Shown here piece by piece: positions 42,702-51,988 of a stretch of DNA of 64,000 nt. How positions within the stretch are numbered: position 1 is the stretch's first letter; each line of letters opens with the position of its first letter. Origin of the DNA: Flammeovirga aprica JL-4 (GTDB lineage Bacteria > Bacteroidota > Bacteroidia > Cytophagales > Flammeovirgaceae); the NCBI RefSeq assembly GCF_012844305.1, contig NZ_JABANE010000032.1, forward strand, positions 16,569 through 80,568, in the 5' to 3' direction. A model generated the notes under the pieces. That model was not told the DNA's origin, did not search any database, and saw only the letters and a list, made by a program, of their open reading frames with translations. A program made the translations under genes and the position numbers.

Positions 42702-44072
42702 TTAAAACTGTGAAACAATCGTCTCGTAATCAGTATCACTTATTGCATAAGGTTTGACTAAACTTTCCACATATTCGAGGTAATCTTCCAACGCGTACAC
42801 ATTATCATCATTTCCTTTGATAGGTAGCGTGGCAGGAATTTCGTTGAATCTGATCTGAATATATTGCTTCTCTTTCTTTTCCAAAAGCATCCAAGTAAGG
42901 TTGGTCGCCATCATGGCATAATCACTTGAAGACCAGTCTAAAGTTGAGAAATTATTTGTCTTTCTATTGACCTCGTTAAGATTCAAGTACACTAATAATG
43001 GGAGTGTAGTTTCTGCATGAGCAAAATTAAAATACCCTTGGTAATCTAGTTTTTGTTCTGAAGCTAATTTCAATTGATTTGTAAGATCCATCAGCAAACC
43101 TATGGAGTTCGAATAGGAAACATTTCTTTTAGGATAGCCCGGACCCTTTGCATAAAATGTTTCAATATCACCCACCTTAGCCAGTAGTTCTGTTTGCTCA
43201 TGTGTGAAAATCATAAAATCAGGACGCTGATTTTCAGGGATACCGAAAGAAATTTTGAAACACTCAAAAAGTGCAAGAACAATATCCATACGAGAGGAAA
43301 TAGCTACTTCATTTTCACCGTCCAAATAAAAAGCTTCACCGCTTTCAAACTGCTCTAAGAATGCTTCATTAAAATACCTTGGAAGTATATTGGAAGCCAT
43401 AGTACGGTACTGATCTGAATTGACAATATCATTGATCTGATTTAACCACAAGGCAGAATCTTTATACGCTTTGTATTTTGGAGTGATTTTATGAAAACGC
43501 AATAAAGGGTCATTTCCTTTCTGGAAATCATTTATTTCCCAGCTGTTTTTACCACTGACAGCTGTCAGACCTCTGATAAAAGAACCTCTTGAGTTTTGCG
43601 TTCTAAGTTTATAAGTGGCATTGCCGATCAGCTTATCAGAAGACTTAAAAAAGTTGCTGTCTAACTGATATAATCGCTGTGCCATATCATAATGCTCTTT
43701 ACGCCCTATTTGTGTCAGTCTTCCATAACGACCAAACTGAAGCATGGTTAACTCTTTTACCTGTTCAAGAAGTTTCTTACCCTCTTCTGTTAACTGCTTT
43801 TTTTGTTCAGCATCATTCATCAAATTAAAAAGGGCAATATCTTCATTAGGTCCGCTCATAAATCTTGATCCATGACGGGCCACATGTGCTATAAAAGAAA
43901 GCTGATAACCATCGGGGAGTTCAATATTTTCAATTGGTTCAATGTAGTTTTGTTTCGACCCTAAATGCCACTTTGCCTCTTTTAATTGTGTAGAATTTTC
44001 AACTTTTTGACAGGCAATTTGAGTTAGTAGAAATAGGGTGATGGTAATAATTGATCTTAAATATTTTGTCAT
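42702..44072 (-). CDS. histidine-type acid phosphatase (MINPP/phytase-like branch), lipoprotein
   Basis: 456 residues. Lipoprotein signal with Cys21 (QIAC). The phosphohistidine motif is RHGSR (His67 in HVARHGSRF), and the proton donor motif is HAE (His352-Glu354) in NFAHAETT, both in the positions expected for branch-2 histidine phosphatases such as multiple inositol polyphosphate phosphatase. It would release phosphate from organic phosphates outside the cytoplasm; inositol phosphates are a plausible but unproven substrate. Single gene, with its hairpin. Confidence 0.85.
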   Translation of the reverse strand: MTKYLRSIITITLFLLTQIACQKVENSTQLKEAKWHLGSKQNYIEPIENIELPDGYQLSFIAHVARHGSRFMSGPNEDIALFNLMNDAEQKKQLTEEGKKLLEQVKELTMLQFGRYGRLTQIGRKEHYDMAQRLYQLDSNFFKSSDKLIGNATYKLRTQNSRGSFIRGLTAVSGKNSWEINDFQKGNDPLLRFHKITPKYKAYKDSALWLNQINDIVNSDQYRTMASNILPRYFNEAFLEQFESGEAFYLDGENEVAISSRMDIVLALFECFKISFGIPENQRPDFMIFTHEQTELLAKVGDIETFYAKGPGYPKRNVSYSNSIGLLMDLTNQLKLASEQKLDYQGYFNFAHAETTLPLLVYLNLNEVNRKTNNFSTLDWSSSDYAMMATNLTWMLLEKKEKQYIQIRFNEIPATLPIKGNDDNVYALEDYLEYVESLVKPYAISDTDYETIVSQF

Positions 44073-44297
44073 TAGTAAAAGATAGGATTTTAATTAGTGA
44101 CACAAAAATGTAACATTGATATTACTAAAGCATCATTTGAATGTTAGTTTATAGTTAATAAGTCTTTTATATTGATTTTATCTGCTATAACTACATGTAT
44201 ACTAATGCTATTTGTCAGATAATTAGGAGTGATATTTCCTGTATTTTTCTTCTGTTACAGTAATGAGACTTTTAGTTGAAGTTGATGCTTGATTTTT
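44073..44297. other. AT-rich intergenic region, no feature seen
   Basis: 225 bases between the phosphatase start and the end of the proline iminopeptidase gene. I see no open frame of convincing length, no tRNA and no clear hairpin. Confidence 0.5.
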
Positions 44298-45224
44298 TTA
44301 GCCCAAAAGTTCTCTACCGAAATGTAAAATACTTTCTTTTAGCTCTTTATGTTCAAGGGAATGACCACTGTTTTTGATGATATTGATGTAGGCATGAGGA
44401 AAAAGGCTTTTCAGTTTTAATGCAGAAGCGGCAGGGGTCACAAGATCGTTTCTGCCATGGGTGATGTAAATCGGGAAGTCGAATTCAATATTCTCAAGTA
44501 AAAACTCCATTTCTTGACCGTTAATAAAAAGAGGAGCATTGAGGAAATAATGATTTTCAATTTTAGCACAAGCAATAGCTTGAGGGGAGGCTTGCCATTG
44601 ACTGAAATCTTCAAAAACGGGATCAGGATGTTCAGAAGTGAAGGCCTCCCAGAGTAGCCACTTTGTAGCGTATTCTTCTACTGATTCTGGTGTTTGAAGC
44701 TTTTTCTGGTAGTCTAGAAATAGAGATTGAGGAGAATGTGAAGGTGAAGTACCAAATAACTTAGAGAAAATATCAGAATACATAATAGGGGCTGTGTCTT
44801 TGTAAAGCCAGTTGATTTCTTGCTGATTACAAAAAAATACGCCCCAGAGGTTGAGTCCCCTAACTTGTTTGGGGTGGAAATAAGAATAGGCTAATGCTAA
44901 AGTAGAGCCCCAGCTACCGCCAAAGATATACCAAGAAGAAATATGCAGGTGTTGTCTGATTTGCTCAAGATCCTTGACTAAAAACTCTATACTGTTGTTT
45001 TTTAGACTCCCTAAAGGCTTGCTTTTTCCTGATCCTCTCTGATCAATACCTATGAGTCTCACATTTTGCAAAGAGGGTAGAAGGAGGTGGTAATAAGAGT
45101 CCAAACCGGCACCTGGACCGCCATGCAAATACAAAACAGGCATCCCTAATGGATGCCCGATCTGTTCATAATATATCGAATGACCGTCTTCGGTCTCATA
45201 ATAACCTACATCGTAAGGGTTCAT
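44298..45224 (-). CDS. proline iminopeptidase, S33 alpha/beta hydrolase
   Basis: 308 residues. The oxyanion motif HGGPG (34-38), the nucleophile Ser104 in GGSWGST, the acid in THGRNDLVTP (about Asp256) and the terminal His in KNSGHSLEH complete the S33 prolyl aminopeptidase pattern. It removes N-terminal proline from peptides. The gene follows the ABC-F gene by 7 bases and is probably cotranscribed with it. Confidence 0.85.
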   Translation of the reverse strand: MNPYDVGYYETEDGHSIYYEQIGHPLGMPVLYLHGGPGAGLDSYYHLLLPSLQNVRLIGIDQRGSGKSKPLGSLKNNSIEFLVKDLEQIRQHLHISSWYIFGGSWGSTLALAYSYFHPKQVRGLNLWGVFFCNQQEINWLYKDTAPIMYSDIFSKLFGTSPSHSPQSLFLDYQKKLQTPESVEEYATKWLLWEAFTSEHPDPVFEDFSQWQASPQAIACAKIENHYFLNAPLFINGQEMEFLLENIEFDFPIYITHGRNDLVTPAASALKLKSLFPHAYINIIKNSGHSLEHKELKESILHFGRELLG

Positions 45225-45231
45225 TGGGAAA

Positions 45232-47175
45232 TTAATCAGGCTTGATTTCTTCTAACTCGTCTACTTCCATGATCCACTCTTCCCAAGTTTCCGTCACCTC
45301 TTCTAGTTCTGATTTCACTTGATCATAAGTAGCATTCACTTCTGCTAATTTATCAGGATTTCCGAAAACTTCAGGATTTGCTAAAGAAGATTCTATTTCT
45401 TCTTTCTTTTCTTCAAGCTCCATCACTTTTTCTTCTGCCTTTTCCATCTCCTGCTTTGCCTTTTTATAGCGTTTTTGCCATTCCTTCAGCTCATTGTTAG
45501 ACATCTTTTTCTTCTTACTTTTCTTCTCTTTTGGTTGATCTTCTTCATCCAATTGAGCTAGTAAAGCATTCTCTTCCTCCATTTTCTTTTTCCAGTCTAC
45601 CCATTCCGCATAAGTGCCCGGGTATTCTTTCAGTTTGCCATTTTCGATGTACCATATCTTATTGGCTACTCTAGAGATAAAGTGTCTATCATGGGATACA
45701 ACTAAGTAAGTACCCAGATATTGTTGTAAAGCTTGGATAAGGATATTTACAGAAGGAATATCCAGGTGGTTGGTCGGTTCGTCAAGCATTAAGAAGTTGG
45801 CTTCAGAAATCAACGTTTTTGCTAATGCCACTCTTGATTTCTCACCACCAGAAAGGACTTTGATTCTTTTGAAAATTTCATCTCCTTGGAATAAGAAACA
45901 GCCTAGAACACTTCTCAATTCTTGTTCAGTTTTTTCAGAACCGGCTTGTTTTAACTCATCCAAGATTTCATTTTCTACATTCAGGTCTTCCAATTGATGC
46001 TGAGCGTAGAATGCAGTAATCACATTATGACCGCCTTTTCTTTCTCCTCTGTCAGCACCCTCGCGACCACTGATCAAACGTAATAAAGTAGATTTACCTT
46101 TACCATTGGCACCGATTAAGGCAATTTTATCACCTCTCATCAGTGTCAAGTCAGCTCCTTTGAAAATGACTTTATTACCGTATGCTTTATCAAAGTCTTT
46201 GATCTCACTGATAACTTTACCTGGTTGCTGAGTGAACTTGAAATCCATATTGATTTCCGGATTGTCATCTCTAACGTCCTCAATCATGTCCATTTTATCC
46301 AGCATTTTCACTCTGGATTGTACCTGCTTGGCTTTTGTTGCCTTCGATCTGAATCGCTCAATAAAGCGTTCTGTTTCCTTTATTTTTTGTTGCTGATTTT
46401 CATAAGCGTTTTTCTGAAGTTCAGCTCTTTCTTTCTTTGCTTCAAGATAATAAGAATAGTTGCCCGGATAAGAAGTCAATCTACCTGAAGAAACCTCTAC
46501 AGTTTGATTGATGGCTCTATCCAAGAATTCTCTATCATGGGAAACGATCAATACAGCACCTTCATAAGTAGAAAGATAGTTCTCAATCCACTGAATAGAA
46601 GGGAGGTCAAGGTGGTTGGTAGGCTCATCAAGCATTAAAACATCAGGCTTCATCAATAATAATTTACCCAACATTACTCTCATTCTCCATCCACCAGAGA
46701 AACTGTAAAGAGGTTGTTCCATTTCCTCCTCTTTAAAACCTAATCCGGCAAGAATTGTCTCCGCTTTAGATTTTATAGTGTAGCCCTCCATCGATTCAAA
46801 TTTCTCTTGGAGACCTGCTAATTTTTCAACTAATTCTTCTTTATAATCAGTTTCCATTTCATGAAGAATCTCATCAATCTGCTCCTGAATTTTCAAAACA
46901 GGACCAAAAGCTTCCATCGCCACATGAAGAATAGACTCTTCTGTTTGATAAGACAATAGATCTTGATTGAGGAAACCAATTGTACACTCCTTAGGCATTG
47001 AGATTTGACCTTCATCAGGAGCGAAATCACCATTAATAAGTTTCAGCAGCGTTGTTTTACCCGCACCATTATGCCCAACTATACCTATTCTGTTTTTTGG
47101 GTAAACAGTCAATGAGGCATTTTTATACATTGTACGACTTCCGAAATAGAAGGAAACATTACTTATCGATAACAT
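45232..47175 (-). CDS. ABC-F family ATPase (Uup/ribosome-associated type)
   Basis: 647 residues with two ATP-binding domains and no membrane segments. Walker A GHNGAGKT and GANGKGKST (about 34 and 353), signature SGGWRMRVML and SGGEKSRVALA, Walker B LMLDEPTNHLD twice, and the ABC-F interdomain linker (about 235-310). A C-terminal charged coiled coil (about 535-640) is long. ABC-F proteins act on the ribosome, in translation or antibiotic resistance. First gene of a two-gene operon with a proline iminopeptidase. Confidence 0.9.
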   Translation of the reverse strand: MLSISNVSFYFGSRTMYKNASLTVYPKNRIGIVGHNGAGKTTLLKLINGDFAPDEGQISMPKECTIGFLNQDLLSYQTEESILHVAMEAFGPVLKIQEQIDEILHEMETDYKEELVEKLAGLQEKFESMEGYTIKSKAETILAGLGFKEEEMEQPLYSFSGGWRMRVMLGKLLLMKPDVLMLDEPTNHLDLPSIQWIENYLSTYEGAVLIVSHDREFLDRAINQTVEVSSGRLTSYPGNYSYYLEAKKERAELQKNAYENQQQKIKETERFIERFRSKATKAKQVQSRVKMLDKMDMIEDVRDDNPEINMDFKFTQQPGKVISEIKDFDKAYGNKVIFKGADLTLMRGDKIALIGANGKGKSTLLRLISGREGADRGERKGGHNVITAFYAQHQLEDLNVENEILDELKQAGSEKTEQELRSVLGCFLFQGDEIFKRIKVLSGGEKSRVALAKTLISEANFLMLDEPTNHLDIPSVNILIQALQQYLGTYLVVSHDRHFISRVANKIWYIENGKLKEYPGTYAEWVDWKKKMEEENALLAQLDEEDQPKEKKSKKKKMSNNELKEWQKRYKKAKQEMEKAEEKVMELEEKKEEIESSLANPEVFGNPDKLAEVNATYDQVKSELEEVTETWEEWIMEVDELEEIKPD

Positions 47176-47324
47176 ATTATTTTATAGGTAATTTTATAAA
47201 GATTCAGAAAAGTAGGGTATGGTATACATATTACATTTCTGAAGTTTAATAATCTTGATTGTTGAAAAAATATTTTATAAATGAATCAAAAGTTTATCAC
47301 TTGTCAATTACTCATCGTTTGATG

Positions 47325-47466
47325 AATGTCTCTGTAGCCACGTAGCCTGCTACGTGTTATTGTGCGAGAATAAAAGATGTTGTTTTGTATTATTACTTTT
47401 ATAGTAAAATTCATCTATACTCATCTTCCATCATTTAGCGTAGCAGGCTACGCTTCTACAGGGCAT
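47325..47466. repeat. paired palindromic repeat (REP/BIME-like)
   Basis: Two 18-base palindromes, CACGTAGCCTGCTACGTG (47339-47356) and AGCGTAGCAGGCTACGCT (47437-47454), share a CGTAGC core and are arranged as an inverted pair about 80 bases apart. The flanks continue the symmetry with CTGTAG (left) and CTACAG (right). The pair lies in a 450-base non-coding gap with no gene between the ABC-F start and the rplT terminator. Confidence 0.65.
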
Positions 47467-47572
47467 CAGTAGCTCATTTTAAACTTCCCAGTGTGAACCA
47501 TTGATTCAATTGTTTGTTGAAAGTGAGTAACTTACAAGCTCACCTCAAAAACTTAATTACAATATATAAAAA

Positions 47573-47603
47573 AAGACCTATAACACTGACGGCTATAGGT
47601 CTT
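47573..47603 (-). terminator. rho-independent terminator of infC-rpmI-rplT
   Basis: A perfect 10-bp stem AAGACCTATA/TATAGGTCTT with a T-run on the minus strand, 23 bases after the rplT stop codon. Confidence 0.92.
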
Positions 47604-47625
47604 CTTTAGTCTTACAAGAAGTAAA

Positions 47626-47973
47626 TTATTTTACTTTCTCGATTACTGCTTTGAATGCTTCAGGGTGGTTCATAGCAAGGTCTGCAAGAACTTTACGGTT
47701 CAATTCAACACCTGATTTGTTCACTTTACCCATGAATACAGAGTAAGACATATCACCGTACATACGAGTCGCAGCGTTGATACGAGCGATCCATAAAGCA
47801 CGGAAGTTTCTTTTCTTTTGTTTACGACCAACGTAAGCGTAGCTCCATCCTTTTTCAACGGCATTTTTTGCTACTGTCCAAACGTTTTTACGAGCACCAT
47901 AATATCCTTTTGAGAATTTTAAGATGTTCTTTCTTCTAGCGCGAGACGCGACGTGGTTGACCGATCTAGGCAT
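47626..47973 (-). CDS. rplT: 50S ribosomal protein bL20
   Basis: 115 residues, full length. The N-terminus MPRSVNHVASRARRKNILKFSKGYYGARKN and the central VGRKQKKRNFRALWIARINAATR match bL20. It binds 23S rRNA early in 50S assembly and can repress its own operon. Last gene of infC-rpmI-rplT. Confidence 0.98.
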   Translation of the reverse strand: MPRSVNHVASRARRKNILKFSKGYYGARKNVWTVAKNAVEKGWSYAYVGRKQKKRNFRALWIARINAATRMYGDMSYSVFMGKVNKSGVELNRKVLADLAMNHPEAFKAVIEKVK

Positions 47974-48039
47974 TTTTTTCTAATTTTAATAAGTTTTGTA
48001 ATACAATTTGGTTGATTTGATAAATGTGACTGCTTGGTA

Positions 48040-48234
48040 TTATAACCAAAGCATTTTCTTCACGTTTACTGTATCAGCCTTGTCTACCTCACCCATTAAA
48101 GTTAGGTTACGCTTTTGCTTAGTAGTCTTTTTCGTTAAGATGTGAGACTTGTAAGCGTGCTTTCTTCTGATCTTGCCAGTACCTGACAACTTGAAACGTT
48201 TTTTCGCTCCAGATTTTGTTTTAACCTTTGGCAT
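48040..48234 (-). CDS. rpmI: 50S ribosomal protein bL35
   Basis: 64 residues with the typical MPKVKTKSGAKKRFKLSGTGKI start and RKHAYKSHILTKKTTKQKR. Encoded 66 bases before rplT and 198 bases after infC, the usual order. Confidence 0.97.
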   Translation of the reverse strand: MPKVKTKSGAKKRFKLSGTGKIRRKHAYKSHILTKKTTKQKRNLTLMGEVDKADTVNVKKMLWL

Positions 48235-48330
48235 TTTACCTTTCAGTTATTTAGAGCCTGAACCCTAAAGGTGAAACATTTATTTAATTTACTGATTACC
48301 TACGGCAGCCAATCGCCTCGGTATCTCAGT

Positions 48331-48385
48331 TGCATTTTTTATGAAAAAACACAAAAAATGCATGCCTGAATAAATTCAAGCATGC
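48331..48385 (-). promoter_or_regulatory. overlapping hairpins between infC and rpmI
   Basis: On the minus strand, hairpin 1 (48360-48385) is GCATGCtTGAAT/TTCAgGCATGC and runs straight into ATTTTTTG, like a terminator. Hairpin 2 (48331-48340 with 48353-48362) is a 10-bp stem TGCATTTTTT/AAAAAATGCA. They share three bases, so they cannot form together. This could be an attenuator controlling rpmI and rplT relative to infC. Confidence 0.5.
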
Positions 48386-48432
48386 AAATGTATAAATAAT
48401 TATTGTAAGTTCAATACTTCAATAACTTATAT

Positions 48433-48951
48433 TTACTTTTTAGGAACATTTGGAGAGATGAACATGATCATTCTTCTACCTTCTACACGCATTCCGCCTT
48501 CTACTTTACCATGTTCTTTGATATTCTCTGCAAAGTCTTTCAATAATTGCTTTCCTCTATCTTTATAGATAATAGTACGGCCATGGAAGTGAACATAAGC
48601 CTTCACCTTATTCCCTTCACCAAGGAATTTGATGGCGTGCTTTGTTTTGAAGTCTAAATCGTGTTTGTCAGTGTTAGGACCAAAACGAATTTCTTTTACG
48701 ACCGTTTTGGAAGCTTTAGCTTTTAACTCTTTTTCACGCTTCTTTTGTTCGTATTTGAACTTCGAGTAATCTATGATTTTACAAACTGGGGGTTTAGCGT
48801 TCGGAGAAATCTCTACTAAGTCTAATCCTAAGCTTTCTGCTTTACGGAATGCCTCGTCTCTTGAGTATACTCCATTTTCTACATTGTCACCCACTAATCG
48901 TACTTCTTTGACTCTGATTTGGTGGTTTGTTCTGTGCGAGTCTTTTGCCAT
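48433..48951 (-). CDS. infC: translation initiation factor IF-3
   Basis: 172 residues from ATG 48951 (an in-frame stop lies directly upstream). The N-domain RVKEVRLVGDNVENGVYSRDEA and the C-domain DLVEISPNAKPPVCKIIDYSKFKY, GPNTDKHDLDFKTKHAIKFL match IF-3. Unlike the E. coli gene it has an ordinary ATG rather than AUU, so start-codon autoregulation is unlikely. First gene of the operon. Confidence 0.96.
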   Translation of the reverse strand: MAKDSHRTNHQIRVKEVRLVGDNVENGVYSRDEAFRKAESLGLDLVEISPNAKPPVCKIIDYSKFKYEQKKREKELKAKASKTVVKEIRFGPNTDKHDLDFKTKHAIKFLGEGNKVKAYVHFHGRTIIYKDRGKQLLKDFAENIKEHGKVEGGMRVEGRRMIMFISPNVPKK

Positions 48952-49164
48952 CTAGGTCTGAATTATGTTAAAGTTTTATCAAAATTTAGGTTAATTAGTG
49001 TAACTTTACACCCATAACCGTTATCAATTCAAGAGAATAAAATCTTCTCGTCGCTAAGGTAACAACTTTATTACTTCTATGTTATAAAAATTTATAGAAA
49101 AGTTAGAAAACATCTATTTTTTGTATAAACACACAAACATTAACAAAATATGTTGACCAATTTA

Positions 49165-50538
49165 ATGAAAAAACTAGTCCTGTTATTCATCGTAGTTTCT
49201 CTCTTCGGGTGCCAAGATCAATCTGACCCAGGAGGGAGCAGTAACCCATTTCAAGACAAGGTATACCTGAAAGGATTAATGAATGCATGGTATTTATGGA
49301 ATGATGACCTTTCGGATATTGATGTTAATAATTACGCTACTCAAGATGAGATGCTAGCGTCGTTGAGAGTTGAGCAAGACAAGTGGAGTTTGATCCAAGA
49401 CAAAGCTGAGTATGATGCCTATTATGGATCAGGACAAATAACCAATGGAGAGGAAGGTGTGCATGGTATTTATATGCATTATGCAACAGCCGAAGATTTA
49501 TATATCCGTTTTTCATACCCTGGATCTAAAGCTTATGAAGCTGGTTTGAGAAGAGGAACAAAAATTAATAAAATTAATGGATTGACAGTAAGTGACGCTA
49601 ATTCTGATGCAATTAATAGTTCATTAGGAGAAAACTTGCAAGGAGTGGAAAATACTTTTGAGATTACAATTCCTCCAGTTACTAAATATGTCAACGGTCA
49701 AAAAAGTGAGGTAAGCCCTGCTAGAGACACAACGATTACAATCGCAAAAGAGGAATTGATTGTAAAGCCTGTTTTACTTTCTGAAGTAATTGAATTACCA
49801 GGAGGAAAGAAAGTGGGACACTTGGTGTTCAAGTCTTTTATAGAAACGGCGGAAGAAGCACTAGCCAATGCATTTGCAGAGTTTAAGAGTAAAGGTGTCA
49901 CTGAACTTGTGCTTGATTTGAGATATAATGGAGGTGGAAGAGTGAATATTGCTAGTCAGATTGCAGGCTTTGTAGCACCTTCATCAGCAGGTGGCAAAGA
50001 ACTTTTTAAGTATCAGCATAATGAATTGCAATCTTCTGAGCATGATGAAAGCCGTGAGATAGAATTGATGGAATCAAATCTTGACCTTCAAAGAATATTT
50101 ATATTTAGTGAAGGAGGAACCGCTTCATCTTCAGAGTTGGTGATCAACAGCTTGAAGCCTTACATGGATGTGCAGTTGATTGGTGAAAATACTTATGGAA
50201 AACCTGTGGGGAGTTATGCTTTCGTCAATGAAAACAATAATGCCTACATCTATTCTATCATCTCATTGCGTATTCTTAATGCCGCTGGAGAAGGGAACTA
50301 TTTTAATGGTATTCCTGTGGATCTTCAAGTGAATGATGATGTAATGTACAATTGGGCAGATGTAAATGAACCAATGTTGTATCAAGCACTTTATAAAATA
50401 GAAAATGGTACTTATGACAATCAAGTAGTGGCGAGTGCAAGAATGAGCCAAATTGATTTAGAATATAAAAATAAGAGTTTCAAGAAAGGAGAGGCCAAAG
50501 AAGAGGCATTCAATACAATAATGGTATTGAAAAAGTAA
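49165..50538 (+). CDS. S41-family carboxy-terminal processing protease, lipoprotein
   Basis: I start at ATG 49165, which begins a lipoprotein signal with Cys16 (LFGC); ATG 49150 is also in frame. The 457 residues contain a PDZ-like domain (about 95-165: SYPGSKAYEAGLRRGTKIN) and the S41 peptidase domain (about 200-400) with LVLDLRYNGGG, the nucleophile region GGTASSSE (Ser321 by alignment to Prc) and the general base Lys346 in TYGKPVG. Periplasmic or surface proteolysis. Single gene with a strong terminator. Confidence 0.85.
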   Translation: MKKLVLLFIVVSLFGCQDQSDPGGSSNPFQDKVYLKGLMNAWYLWNDDLSDIDVNNYATQDEMLASLRVEQDKWSLIQDKAEYDAYYGSGQITNGEEGVHGIYMHYATAEDLYIRFSYPGSKAYEAGLRRGTKINKINGLTVSDANSDAINSSLGENLQGVENTFEITIPPVTKYVNGQKSEVSPARDTTITIAKEELIVKPVLLSEVIELPGGKKVGHLVFKSFIETAEEALANAFAEFKSKGVTELVLDLRYNGGGRVNIASQIAGFVAPSSAGGKELFKYQHNELQSSEHDESREIELMESNLDLQRIFIFSEGGTASSSELVINSLKPYMDVQLIGENTYGKPVGSYAFVNENNNAYIYSIISLRILNAAGEGNYFNGIPVDLQVNDDVMYNWADVNEPMLYQALYKIENGTYDNQVVASARMSQIDLEYKNKSFKKGEAKEEAFNTIMVLKK

Positions 50539-50562
50539 TTTCCTGAAACATCCTAAAACAAT

Positions 50563-50600
50563 AAAAGGGCTTCTGATGAAATAATTTCAGAAGCCCTTTT
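50563..50600. terminator. rho-independent terminator
   Basis: A 14-bp stem AAAAGGGCTTCTGA/TCAGAAGCCCTTTT followed by a T-run on the plus strand; also stable on the minus strand, where the converging gene at 50652 ends. Confidence 0.92.
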
Positions 50601-50651
50601 TTTTATCCCCTTAATTAATAGCAGGATAAATAATATTTTTAATGTGCCTGA

Positions 50652-51038
50652 CTAAGCAAAAGTCGAGATGGTAAATCTTAAAAACTCGTCTTTAAATTCC
50701 ATATAATCATTGGCGATGTTGTCTAGTTTTTCTTTGAAATAGTGGTACTTTTCAAAAGTCTCCTCATTCATTTCTTTATTATTGTCCTTGCCAATAAGTG
50801 AATTGTCAAAATCTTCTATTTCTTGGATTAGTTCTAATGCCGTTGTATTAATACTGGAATTTAATGTTTTAAAATTTTGAAGTTTATTTGCTTGATATTC
50901 ACTGATATCTCTATCTAATAAACTGTCTAATCTAATGTTTAATAACTTTATTTCGTTGATGTAGAAATTAATTTCATTTTCCCAAAATTGTATTTCATTT
51001 TTCACATCAGAAATGTACTGTAGCAAACTTATGGTCAT
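50652..51038 (-). CDS. small coiled-coil hypothetical protein
   Basis: 128 residues, cytosolic, mostly helical with heptad-like spacing (ISDVKNEIQFWENEINFYINEIKLLNIRLDSLL; then a second helix pair). No family recognised. Converges with the S41 gene across the shared terminator. Confidence 0.55.
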   Translation of the reverse strand: MTISLLQYISDVKNEIQFWENEINFYINEIKLLNIRLDSLLDRDISEYQANKLQNFKTLNSSINTTALELIQEIEDFDNSLIGKDNNKEMNEETFEKYHYFKEKLDNIANDYMEFKDEFLRFTISTFA

Positions 51039-51214
51039 CTTTCTGAAGGTTAATTGTTTAATAATTTTACTTTATACAACGGAAGTTTTTTTTGGGAGGT
51101 TGTCTTTATTAATTTTTATTGTTTGAAAAACCAAAACAATGAATCACAGCTGAAGTGATTTATTTCTTGATTAATAATAAAAACACCCAGTCATAAAGTG
51201 AACTTTTAATTAGT

Positions 51215-51685
51215 TTACTGAAATTGTTTTCTGAAAAATATACCTGGATTTATGTCTATTGAAGCACTATACCTACTTTCATGGAGGTTGACGGCTACTC
51301 CAAATTGATTACCCTTCTTGTCTAAACCAATTCGAACTCTTTGTACACTACTTAAATGCCCTATGTCAGAAAATGCTGAAAAAAGCTCTAAACTAGAGTA
51401 CAATTTCCATTGTTTGTTGAGGTCAGGTGTAAAACGAAGGATGGAAAACCAGCTGTAGAGTAATTCATTGTTGATGTTGATGGAGAGTAATGCGTAAATA
51501 ACAAATTTCTTAGAAGCTTTGAAATAATGAACACCAGCATCAATTCCTGCATTATTGGAGGAAATCCGACCAAGGACCGTTCCTCCGAAACCAGAGTTTG
51601 TCGTGTAATTCAAATAAGCACCAGTAAAAAGATCAGTTTTATTTTCATCATATTCAGCAGTCGCTCTTCCTATCATTGAGCACAT
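51215..51685 (-). CDS. barrel-like hypothetical protein without signal peptide, possibly broken
   Basis: 156 residues. The sequence looks like part of an outer-membrane barrel (TGAYLNYTTNSGFGGTVLGR, VGVAVNLHESRYSASIDINPG) yet begins without a signal peptide; a stop lies three codons upstream in frame. In another frame just upstream (about 51693-51756) the DNA reads IITFSYGQCLPSPLIPAH, like the end of a signal peptide. The intact gene may have been longer and lost its start by a frameshift. Confidence 0.4.
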   Translation of the reverse strand: MCSMIGRATAEYDENKTDLFTGAYLNYTTNSGFGGTVLGRISSNNAGIDAGVHYFKASKKFVIYALLSININNELLYSWFSILRFTPDLNKQWKLYSSLELFSAFSDIGHLSSVQRVRIGLDKKGNQFGVAVNLHESRYSASIDINPGIFFRKQFQ

Positions 51686-51988
51686 TCGTAACTATGGGCT
51701 GGAATTAATGGCGATGGAAGGCATTGACCATAAGAAAAAGTGATGATTGCCTAATGGATCTATCAAGTGATGTCGATTAATAGTGGATGAAATCAAAAGG
51801 TTATTATTAAGGAGTGTCTTTGTCTAAAATATTGATTATGAATAGTCAAAAATTACATCCATAAATTAACCATTATAAAATCTTCGTTGATCACTTTTTC
51901 TTCCTATTATTTTTATTATTTTGCTTCAGCATAGCACAAAATGCTTGAACTTTTAATAAAAATATACCCACCAAAAATAGAAATACAT
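51686..51988. other. intergenic region with possible remnant of the broken barrel gene
   Basis: About 300 bases upstream of the gene at 51215. Apart from the possible signal-peptide remnant at about 51693-51756, I see no feature. It contains the promoter region of the aldose-epimerase-like gene. Confidence 0.4.
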
